Source: Candidatus Gastranaerophilales bacterium (GTDB lineage Bacteria; Cyanobacteriota; Vampirovibrionia; Gastranaerophilales; Gastranaerophilaceae). Taken from it: a stretch of 64,000 bases of DNA. The notes under the pieces were generated by a model. That model was not told the DNA's origin. It did no database searches and saw nothing but the letters and a program-made list of their open reading frames with translations. Shown here in pieces: positions 27,987 to 35,620 of this stretch; position 1 is the stretch's first letter, and every line of letters begins with the position of its first letter. Made by a program: the position numbers and the translations under genes. The DNA is taken from assembly GCA_944322615.1 (NCBI GenBank), contig CALUPH010000001.1, positions 174,345 through 238,344 on the forward strand. Direction: 5' to 3'.

Positions 27987-28919
27987 ATGAGTATTCAATA
28001 CCTTGAAGATTTATGTTGTGAGGAAAAATATCTTGATTATGATGACGAACAAGAAGAAATAACTTCGTTTAACAGTATTGTTTATAAAGATGATATCCTG
28101 CAAATGTACTTAAAAGATATTGGACGTACAAAGCTTTTAAGAAAAGGCGAAGAGCAAGAGTTGGGGAAGCTTATAATGGAAGGGGATGGGCACGCCTCTT
28201 TAATTGCGAAGAAAAAACTTGTTCAGGCTAATTTAAGGCTTGTTGTAAGTATTGCAAAAAAGTATACAGGGCAAGGTGTTTTATTTATGGATTTAGTTCA
28301 GGAAGGCTCATTGGGACTTATAAAAGCAGCTAATCGTTTTGATTATTCCAAAGGCTTTAAATTTTCAACTTATGCCACCTGGTGGATTCGTCAGACTATA
28401 GCAAGGGCTATTGCAAATAATTCAAAAGTAATAAGAATCCCCGTGCATATGATAGATAAAATAAGACTTGTGAAAAGAGCTATTTTTGAGTTGAATTATA
28501 ATCTCGGACGAGAACCATCTGTTGAAGAAATAGCGAATAAATTAAGAATGCCTGTTAAACAAGTTGAAATGGCTCTGAATACAATTAAATTGGAACCTAT
28601 TAGTTTGGATACCCCTATTGCAGATAATCTTTCTCTTGAAGATTATATTTCTGACGAGAATTATCTTTCGCCTGAAGTTAATACACAAGGAAATATGCTT
28701 AGAATTTACATTGATAGGGTTCTAAATCATCTGACTCCAAAAGAAAGAAAAATTATAATAGGAAGGTTTGGTCTGGATGGTAATAAACCAAAAACACTTG
28801 AAGAGTTAGGTAAAAATATGGGCTTTTCAAAAGAAAGAATCAGGCAGATAGAATGTATTGCATTAAGAAAATTGCGTGCAGTTGAGAATATTAAACATTT
28901 AAAAGATTATCTTAATTGA
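27987..28919 (+). CDS. RpoD-like sigma-70 factor (group 2 type)
   Basis: RNA polymerase sigma factor of 310 residues. It lacks region 1.1 but keeps region 1.2 ([17 protein letters not shown]), 2 ([48 protein letters not shown]), 3 and 4 ([14 protein letters not shown]). The -10 recognition helix continues [12 protein letters not shown] where primary factors have DQARTIRIPVHM-like sequence, so an alternative RpoD paralogue is more likely than the housekeeping factor. The ATG at 27987 follows GAGAGGG at a good distance; a GTG at 27963 is the alternative. The gene stands alone. Confidence 0.88.
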   Translation: MSIQYLEDLCCEEKYLDYDDEQEEITSFNSIVYKDDILQMYLKDIGRTKLLRKGEEQELGKLIMEGDGHASLIAKKKLVQANLRLVVSIAKKYTGQGVLFMDLVQEGSLGLIKAANRFDYSKGFKFSTYATWWIRQTIARAIANNSKVIRIPVHMIDKIRLVKRAIFELNYNLGREPSVEEIANKLRMPVKQVEMALNTIKLEPISLDTPIADNLSLEDYISDENYLSPEVNTQGNMLRIYIDRVLNHLTPKERKIIIGRFGLDGNKPKTLEELGKNMGFSKERIRQIECIALRKLRAVENIKHLKDYLN

Positions 28920-28949
28920 TTTTTATATAAAGCGTTTGTTAATTAATCC

Positions 28950-28979
28950 TTGTTCAAATCCCTTATAATATGCTAAAAT
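28950..28979 (+). promoter_or_regulatory. Promoter before the degenerate histidine kinase
   Basis: TTGTTC (28950-28955) and an extended -10 TGC TAAAAT (28971-28979) are 18 bp apart. An additional TATAAT lies at about 28964-28969. The ATG at 29025 has an AAGGGAATTTTAC ribosome site. Confidence 0.4.
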
Positions 28980-29024
28980 AGTCCTTGTAGATTATCAGAG
29001 TACATTATTATAAGGGAATTTTAC

Positions 29025-30176
29025 ATGAATATTTTTAGTTTATTGCTTGGTAAACAGTATAACATTCTTACATATTTACCCGAAGCAGTTTTGGTTATAG
29101 ATGAAACAGGTAAAATTCACTATGCAAATAAAAGAGCATTCAAACTTTTTGAAACTAATAAATTAAGAGGTAAAAATATTAATGAATACTTTATCATCAA
29201 CTCTGACAACATCATCTCTAATAAAGATGAAGAAATTAAACAAATTCTTAAAATCGTTTCAGAAGAACAAAATACAAAAATTACAGATGTTAAAGTTACA
29301 GATGTTTCTTCAGGAAAGAAAAAGCGATATATACTCACAATCATCGACAATACACAAGATCACTCATTGTTAGATCAGCTTATTACAGAACGTCAGGAAC
29401 AAAAAATATTGAATCATACAAAAAATGTTCTGTTGACAAAGATGTCTAATTATTTGTGTTCTCCGCTTCATTCAATTGTGGGCTTCTCTCAAGCTATGTT
29501 GGAAGGTCTTAGCGGAGAAATGAATGAAAAACAAACAAAATATTTGCAAATTATGAATTCTAATTCATCAGAATTATTGTTATTTCTTGAAAAACTTATT
29601 GAATTATCACAAGTTGAAGCAGATATTTATAAGTTTGACTATAATAACTTTGATGCAGCAGCACTTTTATCTGTTGTTACAAATGAGTTAAATGTTAAAT
29701 TACAAAATAAAGATATAAAAGTAACTGTTAATACCTCTGATTTAGTAAAACAAAATTGTTATTCAGATAAAAATGTATTAAAAACAGTAATGTCTAATTT
29801 GCTTTCAAATGCTTTAGAATTGATAGAAACAGGTGCTATTAGCATAAATCTTTCAAATCCTATACCTGAATTTCTTTTGGCTAAAGGATTTGAAGTTGGA
29901 AGTAATGTTAATGAAAAATCATATTTGATGTTTGAAGTCGCTTGTAAAGGTTTAGATGCTACTCTTTATAATAATGAAGATATATTTGATCCTTATGTTC
30001 AGGTTGAAAAGAACTCAAAAAAATATTTATTACAAAGTTTTCTTTTAGGTAGTACAAAAAAATATATAAATAAACTAAAAGGTGAAATTTGGATAAATAA
30101 TCAATATGCTAATCAGGTTTCATTTGTATTTATAGTTCCTATAGAAAAGGCAGTTATAGAAGAAATTCAGGCTTAA
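29025..30176 (+). CDS. PAS-domain histidine kinase homologue, predicted catalytically dead
   Basis: An N-terminal PAS-like domain (about 10-115), a dimerisation helix pair and an ATPase-like domain give the normal sensor kinase order in 383 residues. The H-box position reads [11 protein letters not shown] (141-151) where active kinases have SHELRTPL, so Asn142 replaces the phosphorylated His. The N-box ([10 protein letters not shown]) is still recognisable. The G1 box is reduced to CKG with its Asp lost, and the Gly-rich lid is replaced by a non-Gly segment. This points to a structural or regulatory pseudokinase rather than an enzyme. It lies 2 nt before an ABC ATPase gene and is presumably co-transcribed with it. 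Confidence 0.85.
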   Translation: MNIFSLLLGKQYNILTYLPEAVLVIDETGKIHYANKRAFKLFETNKLRGKNINEYFIINSDNIISNKDEEIKQILKIVSEEQNTKITDVKVTDVSSGKKKRYILTIIDNTQDHSLLDQLITERQEQKILNHTKNVLLTKMSNYLCSPLHSIVGFSQAMLEGLSGEMNEKQTKYLQIMNSNSSELLLFLEKLIELSQVEADIYKFDYNNFDAAALLSVVTNELNVKLQNKDIKVTVNTSDLVKQNCYSDKNVLKTVMSNLLSNALELIETGAISINLSNPIPEFLLAKGFEVGSNVNEKSYLMFEVACKGLDATLYNNEDIFDPYVQVEKNSKKYLLQSFLLGSTKKYINKLKGEIWINNQYANQVSFVFIVPIEKAVIEEIQA

Positions 30177-30178
30177 TT

Positions 30179-31237
30179 ATGGCTCAAGTTGAATTAAAGA
30201 ATGTTACTAAAATATATGATAAAAATAAAATCATTGATGATGTCAATTTAACTGTAAAAGATAAAGAATTTTTGGTTTTAGTCGGTTCTTCCGGCTGTGG
30301 TAAATCTACTCTATTAAGAATGATAGCCGGACTTGAAGATATTACACAAGGTGAAATTTATATTGATGATAAATGTGTAAATAATGTTCATCCTAAAGAA
30401 AGAGATATTGCTTTTGTTTTTCAGAATTATGCACTTTATCCGCATATGAGCGTATATGAAAATATGGCTTTCCCTTTAAAAATGAGAAAAATGTCTAAAA
30501 AAGATATCGATATAAAAGTAAAAGAAGCTGCAGAAATATTGAATTTAACAGACCTTTTGCAAAGAAAACCAAGGCAATTATCAGGAGGACAAAGACAAAG
30601 AGTAGCATTGGGTAGAGCAATAGTACGTAATCCAAAAGTATTCTTGATGGATGAGCCTTTGTCAAACTTAGATGCAAAATTAAGAGTTCAAATGAGAGCT
30701 GAAATAAAAAAACTGCATAAGAAGCTTCAAACAACCTTTATATATGTTACTCACGATCAAACAGAAGCTCTAACTATGGGAGATAGAATTGCTGTTATAG
30801 ATAAAGGTATAATTCAACAAATCGGTACTCCTCTTGAAGTTTATAATAATCCTGTTAATAAATTTGTTGGAGGTTTTTTAGGTTCTCCATCCATGAATTT
30901 TATTCCTTCCGAAATTAAAGACGGTTGTATAAGAATTAATAATTCAAGTTTTAATTTAACCGAAGAACAAAAAAATAAACTTTTAGGCAACAAACAAGTG
31001 CTTGTTGCTATACGTCCTGAAAGTTTTAATTCGTTAAATTCTAATTTTTCATTTGAGGTTAATGTTGATATATCTGAAATATTAGGTAATGAACAAATTG
31101 CATATTTTAAAACAAATGAAATATTAAGCTCGGCAATTTTACCAACTAATGTTGATACTTCAAAACCTGTTAAATTATCAATTAATACAAATGATTTATT
31201 ATTCTTTGATGTTGAAAACGAAACAAGAATATATTAA
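30179..31237 (+). CDS. UgpC/MalK-type ABC transporter ATP-binding protein
   Basis: Cytoplasmic ATPase of a carbohydrate or glycerol-phosphate importer. It has Walker [10 protein letters not shown] (36-44), Q-loop [18 protein letters not shown], signature LSGGQRQR, Walker [15 protein letters not shown] and the [18 protein letters not shown] switch region. A C-terminal TOBE/OB-fold regulatory part brings it to 352 residues, as in MalK/UgpC/MsiK. No permease or binding protein is adjacent, so it may energise importers encoded elsewhere, as MsiK does. It is linked to the pseudokinase gene by a 2-nt gap. Confidence 0.9.
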   Translation: MAQVELKNVTKIYDKNKIIDDVNLTVKDKEFLVLVGSSGCGKSTLLRMIAGLEDITQGEIYIDDKCVNNVHPKERDIAFVFQNYALYPHMSVYENMAFPLKMRKMSKKDIDIKVKEAAEILNLTDLLQRKPRQLSGGQRQRVALGRAIVRNPKVFLMDEPLSNLDAKLRVQMRAEIKKLHKKLQTTFIYVTHDQTEALTMGDRIAVIDKGIIQQIGTPLEVYNNPVNKFVGGFLGSPSMNFIPSEIKDGCIRINNSSFNLTEEQKNKLLGNKQVLVAIRPESFNSLNSNFSFEVNVDISEILGNEQIAYFKTNEILSSAILPTNVDTSKPVKLSINTNDLLFFDVENETRIY

Positions 31238-31241
31238 TAAA

Positions 31242-31418
31242 TTATTCTTTTATAACAATTAAATTATTTGCAATTTTCATCTTGCAAGTAGGAAGAACAA
31301 CATCTTGAAGCCCATTTGCAATACTTATTACACTACCTGCTTCCAATACTACATCTTCACCTTTGTAAGTAAAAGTATAATCTGTTTGTCTATCTGATCT
31401 GATAGTGATTTGACTCAT
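31242..31418 (-). CDS. Small hypothetical protein (58 residues)
   Basis: I recognise no family. It is beta-rich in appearance (ITIRSDRQTDYTFTYKGEDVVLEAGSVI is one stretch of alternating residues), without cysteines or membrane segments. The start at 31418 is supported by AAGGAGAAAGAC directly upstream; a longer reading frame reaching 31454 would overlap recR. It lies 10 nt after recR and is the last gene of the ybaB-recR run. Confidence 0.65.
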   Translation of the reverse strand: MSQITIRSDRQTDYTFTYKGEDVVLEAGSVISIANGLQDVVLPTCKMKIANNLIVIKE

Positions 31419-31428
31419 GTCTTTCTCC

Positions 31429-32028
31429 TTAATCGATAATTCTTCTTCCTTCAATAGCTTTTGCTAAAGTGATTTCATCTGCATATTCCAAATCTGAACC
31501 TATAGGTAAACCAAAAGCTATTCTTGAGATTTTTATATTAAACGGTTTCAGTAATTTTGTTATATACATACTTGTAGCTTCACCTTCAACAGAAGGACTT
31601 AAAGCTAATATTACTTCATTAACATTTGTATCTGTTACTCTTGTTAAGAGTTCTTTTATTCTTATATCTTCAACACCTATCCCATCTAATGGAGACAATG
31701 TTCCTTGAAGTACATGATATAAGCCTTTATATTCTCTCGTTTTTTCAATTGCAATTAAATCTTTTGTCTCTGCCACAACACAAATTACTGATTTATCACG
31801 TCTGTCATCACTGCATATTTCACAAGGGTTTGATGCAGACATATTAAAACAAATACTACAATAATGAATATTCTCTTTTGCTTCAACTAGTACCTGTGAA
31901 AACCTCTGCACTTCAGACAAAGGCATTTTTAACAAATGAAAAGCCATTCTCTGTGCGGATTTGGGTCCGATACCGGGAAACTTTTGAAAAAATTCAATAA
32001 GTTGTGCTAATGGTTTTGTATATTCCAT
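31429..32028 (-). CDS. recR: Recombination mediator protein RecR
   Basis: Works with RecF and RecO to load RecA at gaps. The 199-residue protein has a helix-hairpin-helix start ([17 protein letters not shown]), a four-cysteine zinc finger ([16 protein letters not shown]), a Toprim domain ([15 protein letters not shown]) and a C-terminal Walker-like [16 protein letters not shown]. It follows ybaB by 2 nt. dnaX, often upstream of this pair, is not present here. recF is found in the same window at 59-60.1 kb. Confidence 0.96.
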   Translation of the reverse strand: MEYTKPLAQLIEFFQKFPGIGPKSAQRMAFHLLKMPLSEVQRFSQVLVEAKENIHYCSICFNMSASNPCEICSDDRRDKSVICVVAETKDLIAIEKTREYKGLYHVLQGTLSPLDGIGVEDIRIKELLTRVTDTNVNEVILALSPSVEGEATSMYITKLLKPFNIKISRIAFGLPIGSDLEYADEITLAKAIEGRRIID

Positions 32029-32030
32029 GT

Positions 32031-32369
32031 TTAGAATAATCCGGGAATATTGATACCTGCAGGAACAATGCCTTTCATTTTATCTTGCATTTTCTTTTGA
32101 GCATCTGCAGTAGCTTGTTTCATTGCAGTTGTAATTAAGTCTTCAAGCATTTCAACAGATTCATCGTCTACAGATTCAGGATTTTCTGCATTTATTGCCT
32201 GTTTTGTCAATTTTATTGATTTGAATTTTCCATGTCCATCACAAATAACAGTAACTGCACCATTTGCAGCTTCTGCTTTGATTTCTGTTTCTGCTAAATC
32301 TTTTTGAGCATCTTGTAATCTTTTCTGCACTTGTTGTGCTTGTTTCATCATATTTGCTAAATTCATCAT
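32031..32369 (-). CDS. YbaB/EbfC nucleoid-associated protein
   Basis: Small DNA-binding protein usually encoded next to recR. The sequence [20 protein letters not shown] opens the family, and [15 protein letters not shown] residues end it. The start at 32369 (MMNLANMM, 112 residues) is chosen because CGGAG lies 6 nt upstream; a longer frame to 32414 would add 15 unrelated residues. It is the first gene of ybaB-recR-small ORF. Confidence 0.92.
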   Translation of the reverse strand: MMNLANMMKQAQQVQKRLQDAQKDLAETEIKAEAANGAVTVICDGHGKFKSIKLTKQAINAENPESVDDESVEMLEDLITTAMKQATADAQKKMQDKMKGIVPAGINIPGLF

Positions 32370-32435
32370 TTTAAACTCCGTATAACATAATCCCGTGCAA
32401 ATATTATAAGACAAGCTTTTGTTCTTAGCAAGTAA

Positions 32436-32600
32436 TTATTCCATTAATTCAGAAAGTCTCATTTCTCTTTTTCTTTTTGGTTTTGTTTTTGTTGTTGAGG
32501 ATTTATCTTTCATATGTTCAAAACCGCATAAGCCTACAAGCATCTTTTCGTTAGTATCAAGCATAAAAATTTCTTTTACAAAATTTACTATTTCGTTCAT
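32436..32600 (-). CDS. Small basic hypothetical protein (54 residues)
   Basis: A short open frame begins MNEIVNFVKEIFMLD and ends MRLSELME, with a Lys/Arg/Thr-rich middle (residues 30-45). AGGAAAAGGAATAAT directly precedes the ATG, a very good ribosome site for this genome. The frame ends 67 nt before the ybaB start codon on the same strand, so it may be the first gene of that transcript. No family is recognised. An opposite-strand frame over the same bases is hydrophobic and looks like a shadow. Confidence 0.6.
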   Translation of the reverse strand: MNEIVNFVKEIFMLDTNEKMLVGLCGFEHMKDKSSTTKTKPKRKREMRLSELME

Positions 32601-32682
32601 ATTATTCCTTTTCCTCTCACCTGTTTATATTTATATATAACTACTCTACAATTATTAAAGTTCATTTTTAACCTCCAATTAT

Positions 32683-32691
32683 GCTATATTT
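32683..32691 (+). promoter_or_regulatory. Extended -10 promoter of the HEAT-like protein gene
   Basis: An extended -10 element of the form TGC TATATT ends about six bases before the ATG at 32698. There is no Shine-Dalgarno, so a leaderless transcript is predicted. Confidence 0.4.
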
Positions 32692-32697
32692 ATTTTT

Positions 32698-33411
32698 ATG
32701 GAGAATTATTTAGAAATTAATTATGATAAGAACTTAATAATGTTATTACAGGCTTTTTCATATTGTGAGGTCAATCTTAAACATGAAGAAATAATTAATG
32801 AACTTCTAGGGGATAATGATTTAAAGAAACAACTATGTCTTATTGAATTAAATATATTAATTTCTCAAGCGGAAGCAGATATTTTAGTTTCAAATTTAAT
32901 TAACCAATCAGGACCAATAAGAGAAACTGCCTCTTTTAAAATCCTTGAATTTATTAAAGATGAAAAATACAGGCATTTATTTCAAAAACGAGAAATTTTA
33001 GATATTTTTGTAAAAGGAATAACAGACATAAATCCATCTGTATCTCGTAATGTTGTTGAGATAATTACTTGTGTTGATGATTGGGAATATTTATATAATT
33101 CAATTTTAAGTGAGATTAAAATGACGCTCTCTAAGTTTGATGATATGAAACAAGAACGCTCATATGTTACAAATAAGAAAAACTTTAATTTATATTGGAA
33201 TCTTGAAGCAATAGTTAGTATATCTTCAAAACTTAAACCTGATAATTTATTATTAGAAATTCTTACCCAAACGGCATTATCTAACGATTATACAATTCGA
33301 GAAAAGACAGCCAAAACAGCAAATGTATTATCAAAAAATAATATTGCTTTCATGAAAGTATTAAATATTTTGAAAGATGATGATAATATCTATGTGCTCA
33401 AATATGTGTGA
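32698..33411 (+). CDS. HEAT-like helical repeat protein, hypothetical
   Basis: A 237-residue, all-helical looking protein made of roughly 35-40-residue units (for example IRETASFKILEFIKDEKY and VSRNVVEIITCVDDWEYL) that resemble HEAT repeats. It would act as a protein-binding scaffold. No catalytic motif or signal peptide is visible. The start has no ribosome site but sits just downstream of an extended -10 box. Its stop lies 50 nt before the ABC exporter start. Confidence 0.6.
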   Translation: MENYLEINYDKNLIMLLQAFSYCEVNLKHEEIINELLGDNDLKKQLCLIELNILISQAEADILVSNLINQSGPIRETASFKILEFIKDEKYRHLFQKREILDIFVKGITDINPSVSRNVVEIITCVDDWEYLYNSILSEIKMTLSKFDDMKQERSYVTNKKNFNLYWNLEAIVSISSKLKPDNLLLEILTQTALSNDYTIREKTAKTANVLSKNNIAFMKVLNILKDDDNIYVLKYV

Positions 33412-33425
33412 AGATAATGATATTA

Positions 33426-33434
33426 TGGTATAAT
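33426..33434 (+). promoter_or_regulatory. Extended -10 promoter of the ABC exporter
   Basis: TGG TATAAT matches the extended -10 consensus (TG at 33426-33427, TATAAT at 33429-33434). It lies 27 nt before the ATG at 33462, leaving room for the GAGG ribosome site. It supports that start over an upstream GTG at 33408. Confidence 0.45.
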
Positions 33435-33461
33435 TTTTTTGTATTTTATGAGGATTTGTGT

Positions 33462-35282
33462 ATGTTTTTTTCTCAATTTATAAAATTTTTACATTATTTT
33501 GGGCAAGGTTATCAAGTTAAACTAATATATATGTTATTTTTATCTTTTATGATTAACCTTTTGGAATTTCTGAGTATAGTTTTAGTGTTTCCGTTTATAA
33601 TGATAATGGTTAATCCGGGAAGAGTTGTAAATAACCCAATCGCATTTTTCATAGAACAGCATTTTCATGTGCACGGTGTAAATAATATGATTATATTTAT
33701 AGGTTCTTTAATTGCAGGAGCAATTATAATAAAGAACCTATACAGTATATTGCTTCAATACTGGCAAAGTAAAATGATTAGCCAGTGGGGATTAGAAGTT
33801 AAGGAAAAAATGCTTGAATATTTTTTGTATGCTCCTTATGAAGCTGATTTGCAACTTGGTAATAATGATATAATGAATAAAATTACAATAAATATTGATG
33901 AAGTTATGCAATATTTTGTTTCAAAAGTGATTTCTTTTATTTCAAATAGTTTTGTAATTTTATTTGTATTTATTGTTTTGATGTTTATGCTTCCACTATA
34001 TACATTGTTGGCTGTTTTCTTCTTTGCTGTTGCTGGTTCATTACAATCAGGATTTTTTAAACAATGGGGTTTTAGACTTGCTATAAAAAAACAGAATCTT
34101 ACAAATGGACCATATAACTCTGTAATAAACAGTTTAAGCTGCATTAAAGATATTAAGATAAATGGCAGTCAAAAATATTTTTATGATATGTATGATGATA
34201 TATCTGAAAAAATGATTCCATTCAATGAAAAAATAAATCTTATTCCTGTTCTTCCTCAATATATTATAGAAATTATATTCATATTTACAATGACAATATT
34301 ATGTTTGGGAATTTTAGCTCAATATGGTGAAAATCCTACTAACATACTTGTAACTTTTGGTGTTGTTGCGATTGCTATATATAGAGTAGTTCCTCAAGTT
34401 TATAAAAATCAGGTTTCCTTAAATTATATTAATCTTACAAAAGTGAAGGTTGATGATTTATTTAAACTTTATGAACAATATTCATTATTTGAATATTCCG
34501 AAAATAAGGATACAAAAGAAAAAATGCCTTTTAACGAAAATATTAAGGTAGAAGGTATGAGTTATTCTTATGATAAAAAGGAAAATGTATTGTTTGATAT
34601 CAATTTGGATATCAAAAAAGGAGAGTTTATAGGAATTGTTGGTTTGTCTGGAGCAGGGAAGACAACATTTGTCGATTGTTTATTAGGATTACTAGATTAT
34701 AAAGGTGCAATATATGTTGATGATGAACGCCTAAATGCCGATAATATACAAAAGTTTAGAAATATAATAGGTTATGTTCCGCAAAAAACTTGTACGGTTC
34801 AAGGTGATATATATGCAAATGTTGCTTGGGGTATAGAGAGAAAAGATATTGATAAAGAAAAGGTTGATGAAGTTTTAAAAACTGCTCAATTATATGAGCA
34901 ATTAAAACAAACTGAAAATGGTTTGGAAATTGAATTAAAACAAGATGGTACAGGTTTATCAGGCGGGCAAATGCAAAGAATAGGTATAGCTCGTGCATTA
35001 TATAGAAATCCTGAAATTATAATTTTAGATGAGGCAACTGCAAATCTTGATGTAAAAATAGAAAATAAGTTAACTGATATTTTGGCTAATTTGAAAGGTG
35101 AAAAAACAATTATAGCAATTGCACATAGGTTAAGTACGTTGGTTAATTGTGATAGAATAGCCTATATCAAAGATGGTACAATTGTTGATGTGGGTACATT
35201 CCAAAAACTTTCATCTAAATATCCTGATTTTGAAGAGATTGTTAGATTGTCTAGAATAAAATTGGAAGAAGATAATGAATAA
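33462..35282 (+). CDS. ABC exporter (fused membrane and ATPase domains)
   Basis: Half-transporter of 606 residues with six membrane helices in the first 330 and a C-terminal ATPase. Walker A is GLSGAGKTT (about 394-402). The signature is LSGGQMQRIGIARAL near 500, Walker B is IIILDEATANLD, and the H-loop is IAHRLSTL. Homodimeric exporters of this type (MsbA, PglK, lipid flippases) move lipids or lipid-linked sugars outward, and the choice among them cannot be made from sequence alone. I use the ATG at 33462 with GAGG upstream. It is followed by a bidirectional terminator. Confidence 0.88.
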   Translation: MFFSQFIKFLHYFGQGYQVKLIYMLFLSFMINLLEFLSIVLVFPFIMIMVNPGRVVNNPIAFFIEQHFHVHGVNNMIIFIGSLIAGAIIIKNLYSILLQYWQSKMISQWGLEVKEKMLEYFLYAPYEADLQLGNNDIMNKITINIDEVMQYFVSKVISFISNSFVILFVFIVLMFMLPLYTLLAVFFFAVAGSLQSGFFKQWGFRLAIKKQNLTNGPYNSVINSLSCIKDIKINGSQKYFYDMYDDISEKMIPFNEKINLIPVLPQYIIEIIFIFTMTILCLGILAQYGENPTNILVTFGVVAIAIYRVVPQVYKNQVSLNYINLTKVKVDDLFKLYEQYSLFEYSENKDTKEKMPFNENIKVEGMSYSYDKKENVLFDINLDIKKGEFIGIVGLSGAGKTTFVDCLLGLLDYKGAIYVDDERLNADNIQKFRNIIGYVPQKTCTVQGDIYANVAWGIERKDIDKEKVDEVLKTAQLYEQLKQTENGLEIELKQDGTGLSGGQMQRIGIARALYRNPEIIILDEATANLDVKIENKLTDILANLKGEKTIIAIAHRLSTLVNCDRIAYIKDGTIVDVGTFQKLSSKYPDFEEIVRLSRIKLEEDNE

Positions 35283-35285
35283 AAC

Positions 35286-35322
35286 AACCCCCTCTAAAAA
35301 ATATGGGGGTTTTATTTTATTT
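35286..35322. terminator. Bidirectional intrinsic terminator
   Basis: A stem AACCCCC / GGGGGTT (35286-35292 with 35305-35311) has a 12-nt loop, with an A-rich tract on the left and TTTTATTTTATTT on the right. It can end both the ABC exporter transcript (plus) and the S4-protein transcript (minus). Confidence 0.8.
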
Positions 35323-35557
35323 CTTCATATAAAGTATTAGCTTCTTGTACCGAGACATTATTTATCGGTATCTTAATTATTCGTACTTTAATTTCAGTGT
35401 CTGCTTGTACAATGGTAATTATATCCCCTTCTTTAAGTTGTTTTGCCGGCTTCGCAATTATACTGTTAACATATATACGGCCTTGTTCTGAAACCTTATT
35501 TGCAACAGTTCTTCTTTTTATTAATCGTGATACTTTTAAAAATTTATCTAATCTCAT
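35312..35557 (-). CDS. S4-domain RNA-binding protein (RqcP/Hsp15-like)
   Basis: A small 81-residue protein consisting of an S4 RNA-binding domain (MRLDKFLKVSRLIKRRTVANKVSEQGRIYVN). Homologues are Hsp15 (HslR) and the Bacillus YabO/RqcP factor, which rescue stalled large ribosomal subunits. The size and the R-L-D-K start fit RqcP well. The ATG lacks a Shine-Dalgarno, and an extended -10 box ends exactly 6 nt upstream, suggesting leaderless expression. Confidence 0.88.
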   Translation of the reverse strand: MRLDKFLKVSRLIKRRTVANKVSEQGRIYVNSIIAKPAKQLKEGDIITIVQADTEIKVRIIKIPINNVSVQEANTLYEEIK

Positions 35558-35563
35558 ATGGAT

Positions 35564-35572
35564 ATTATAACA
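35564..35572 (-). promoter_or_regulatory. Extended -10 promoter of the S4-domain gene, leaderless
   Basis: On the minus strand TG T TATAAT is followed by six bases and the ATG at 35557. The -35 region would fall next to the upstream gene's terminator hairpin, so the extended -10 probably carries the promoter. Confidence 0.5.
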
Positions 35573-35580
35573 GAAATAAT

Positions 35581-35609
35581 AAAAACGCCTCTATATAAGA
35601 GGCGTTTTT
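35581..35609 (-). terminator. Intrinsic terminator after the pilin-like fibre gene
   Basis: A perfect stem ACGCCTCT / AGAGGCGT with a 5-nt loop (35585-35605) is flanked by A5 and T5, so it can work in both directions. It ends 12 nt after the fibre gene stop and overlaps the upstream promoter area of the S4-domain gene. Confidence 0.85.
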
Positions 35610-35620
35610 ATTTGAATTAT

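Noticed and set aside
29025..30176. Pseudogene call for the degenerate kinase
   Set aside because: The frame is uninterrupted with normal length and a good ribosome site, so it appears to be kept as a functional protein.
32419..32640. Hydrophobic plus-strand open frame before the HEAT-like gene
   Set aside because: It is the antisense shadow of the small minus-strand gene at 32436-32600, which has a strong ribosome site.
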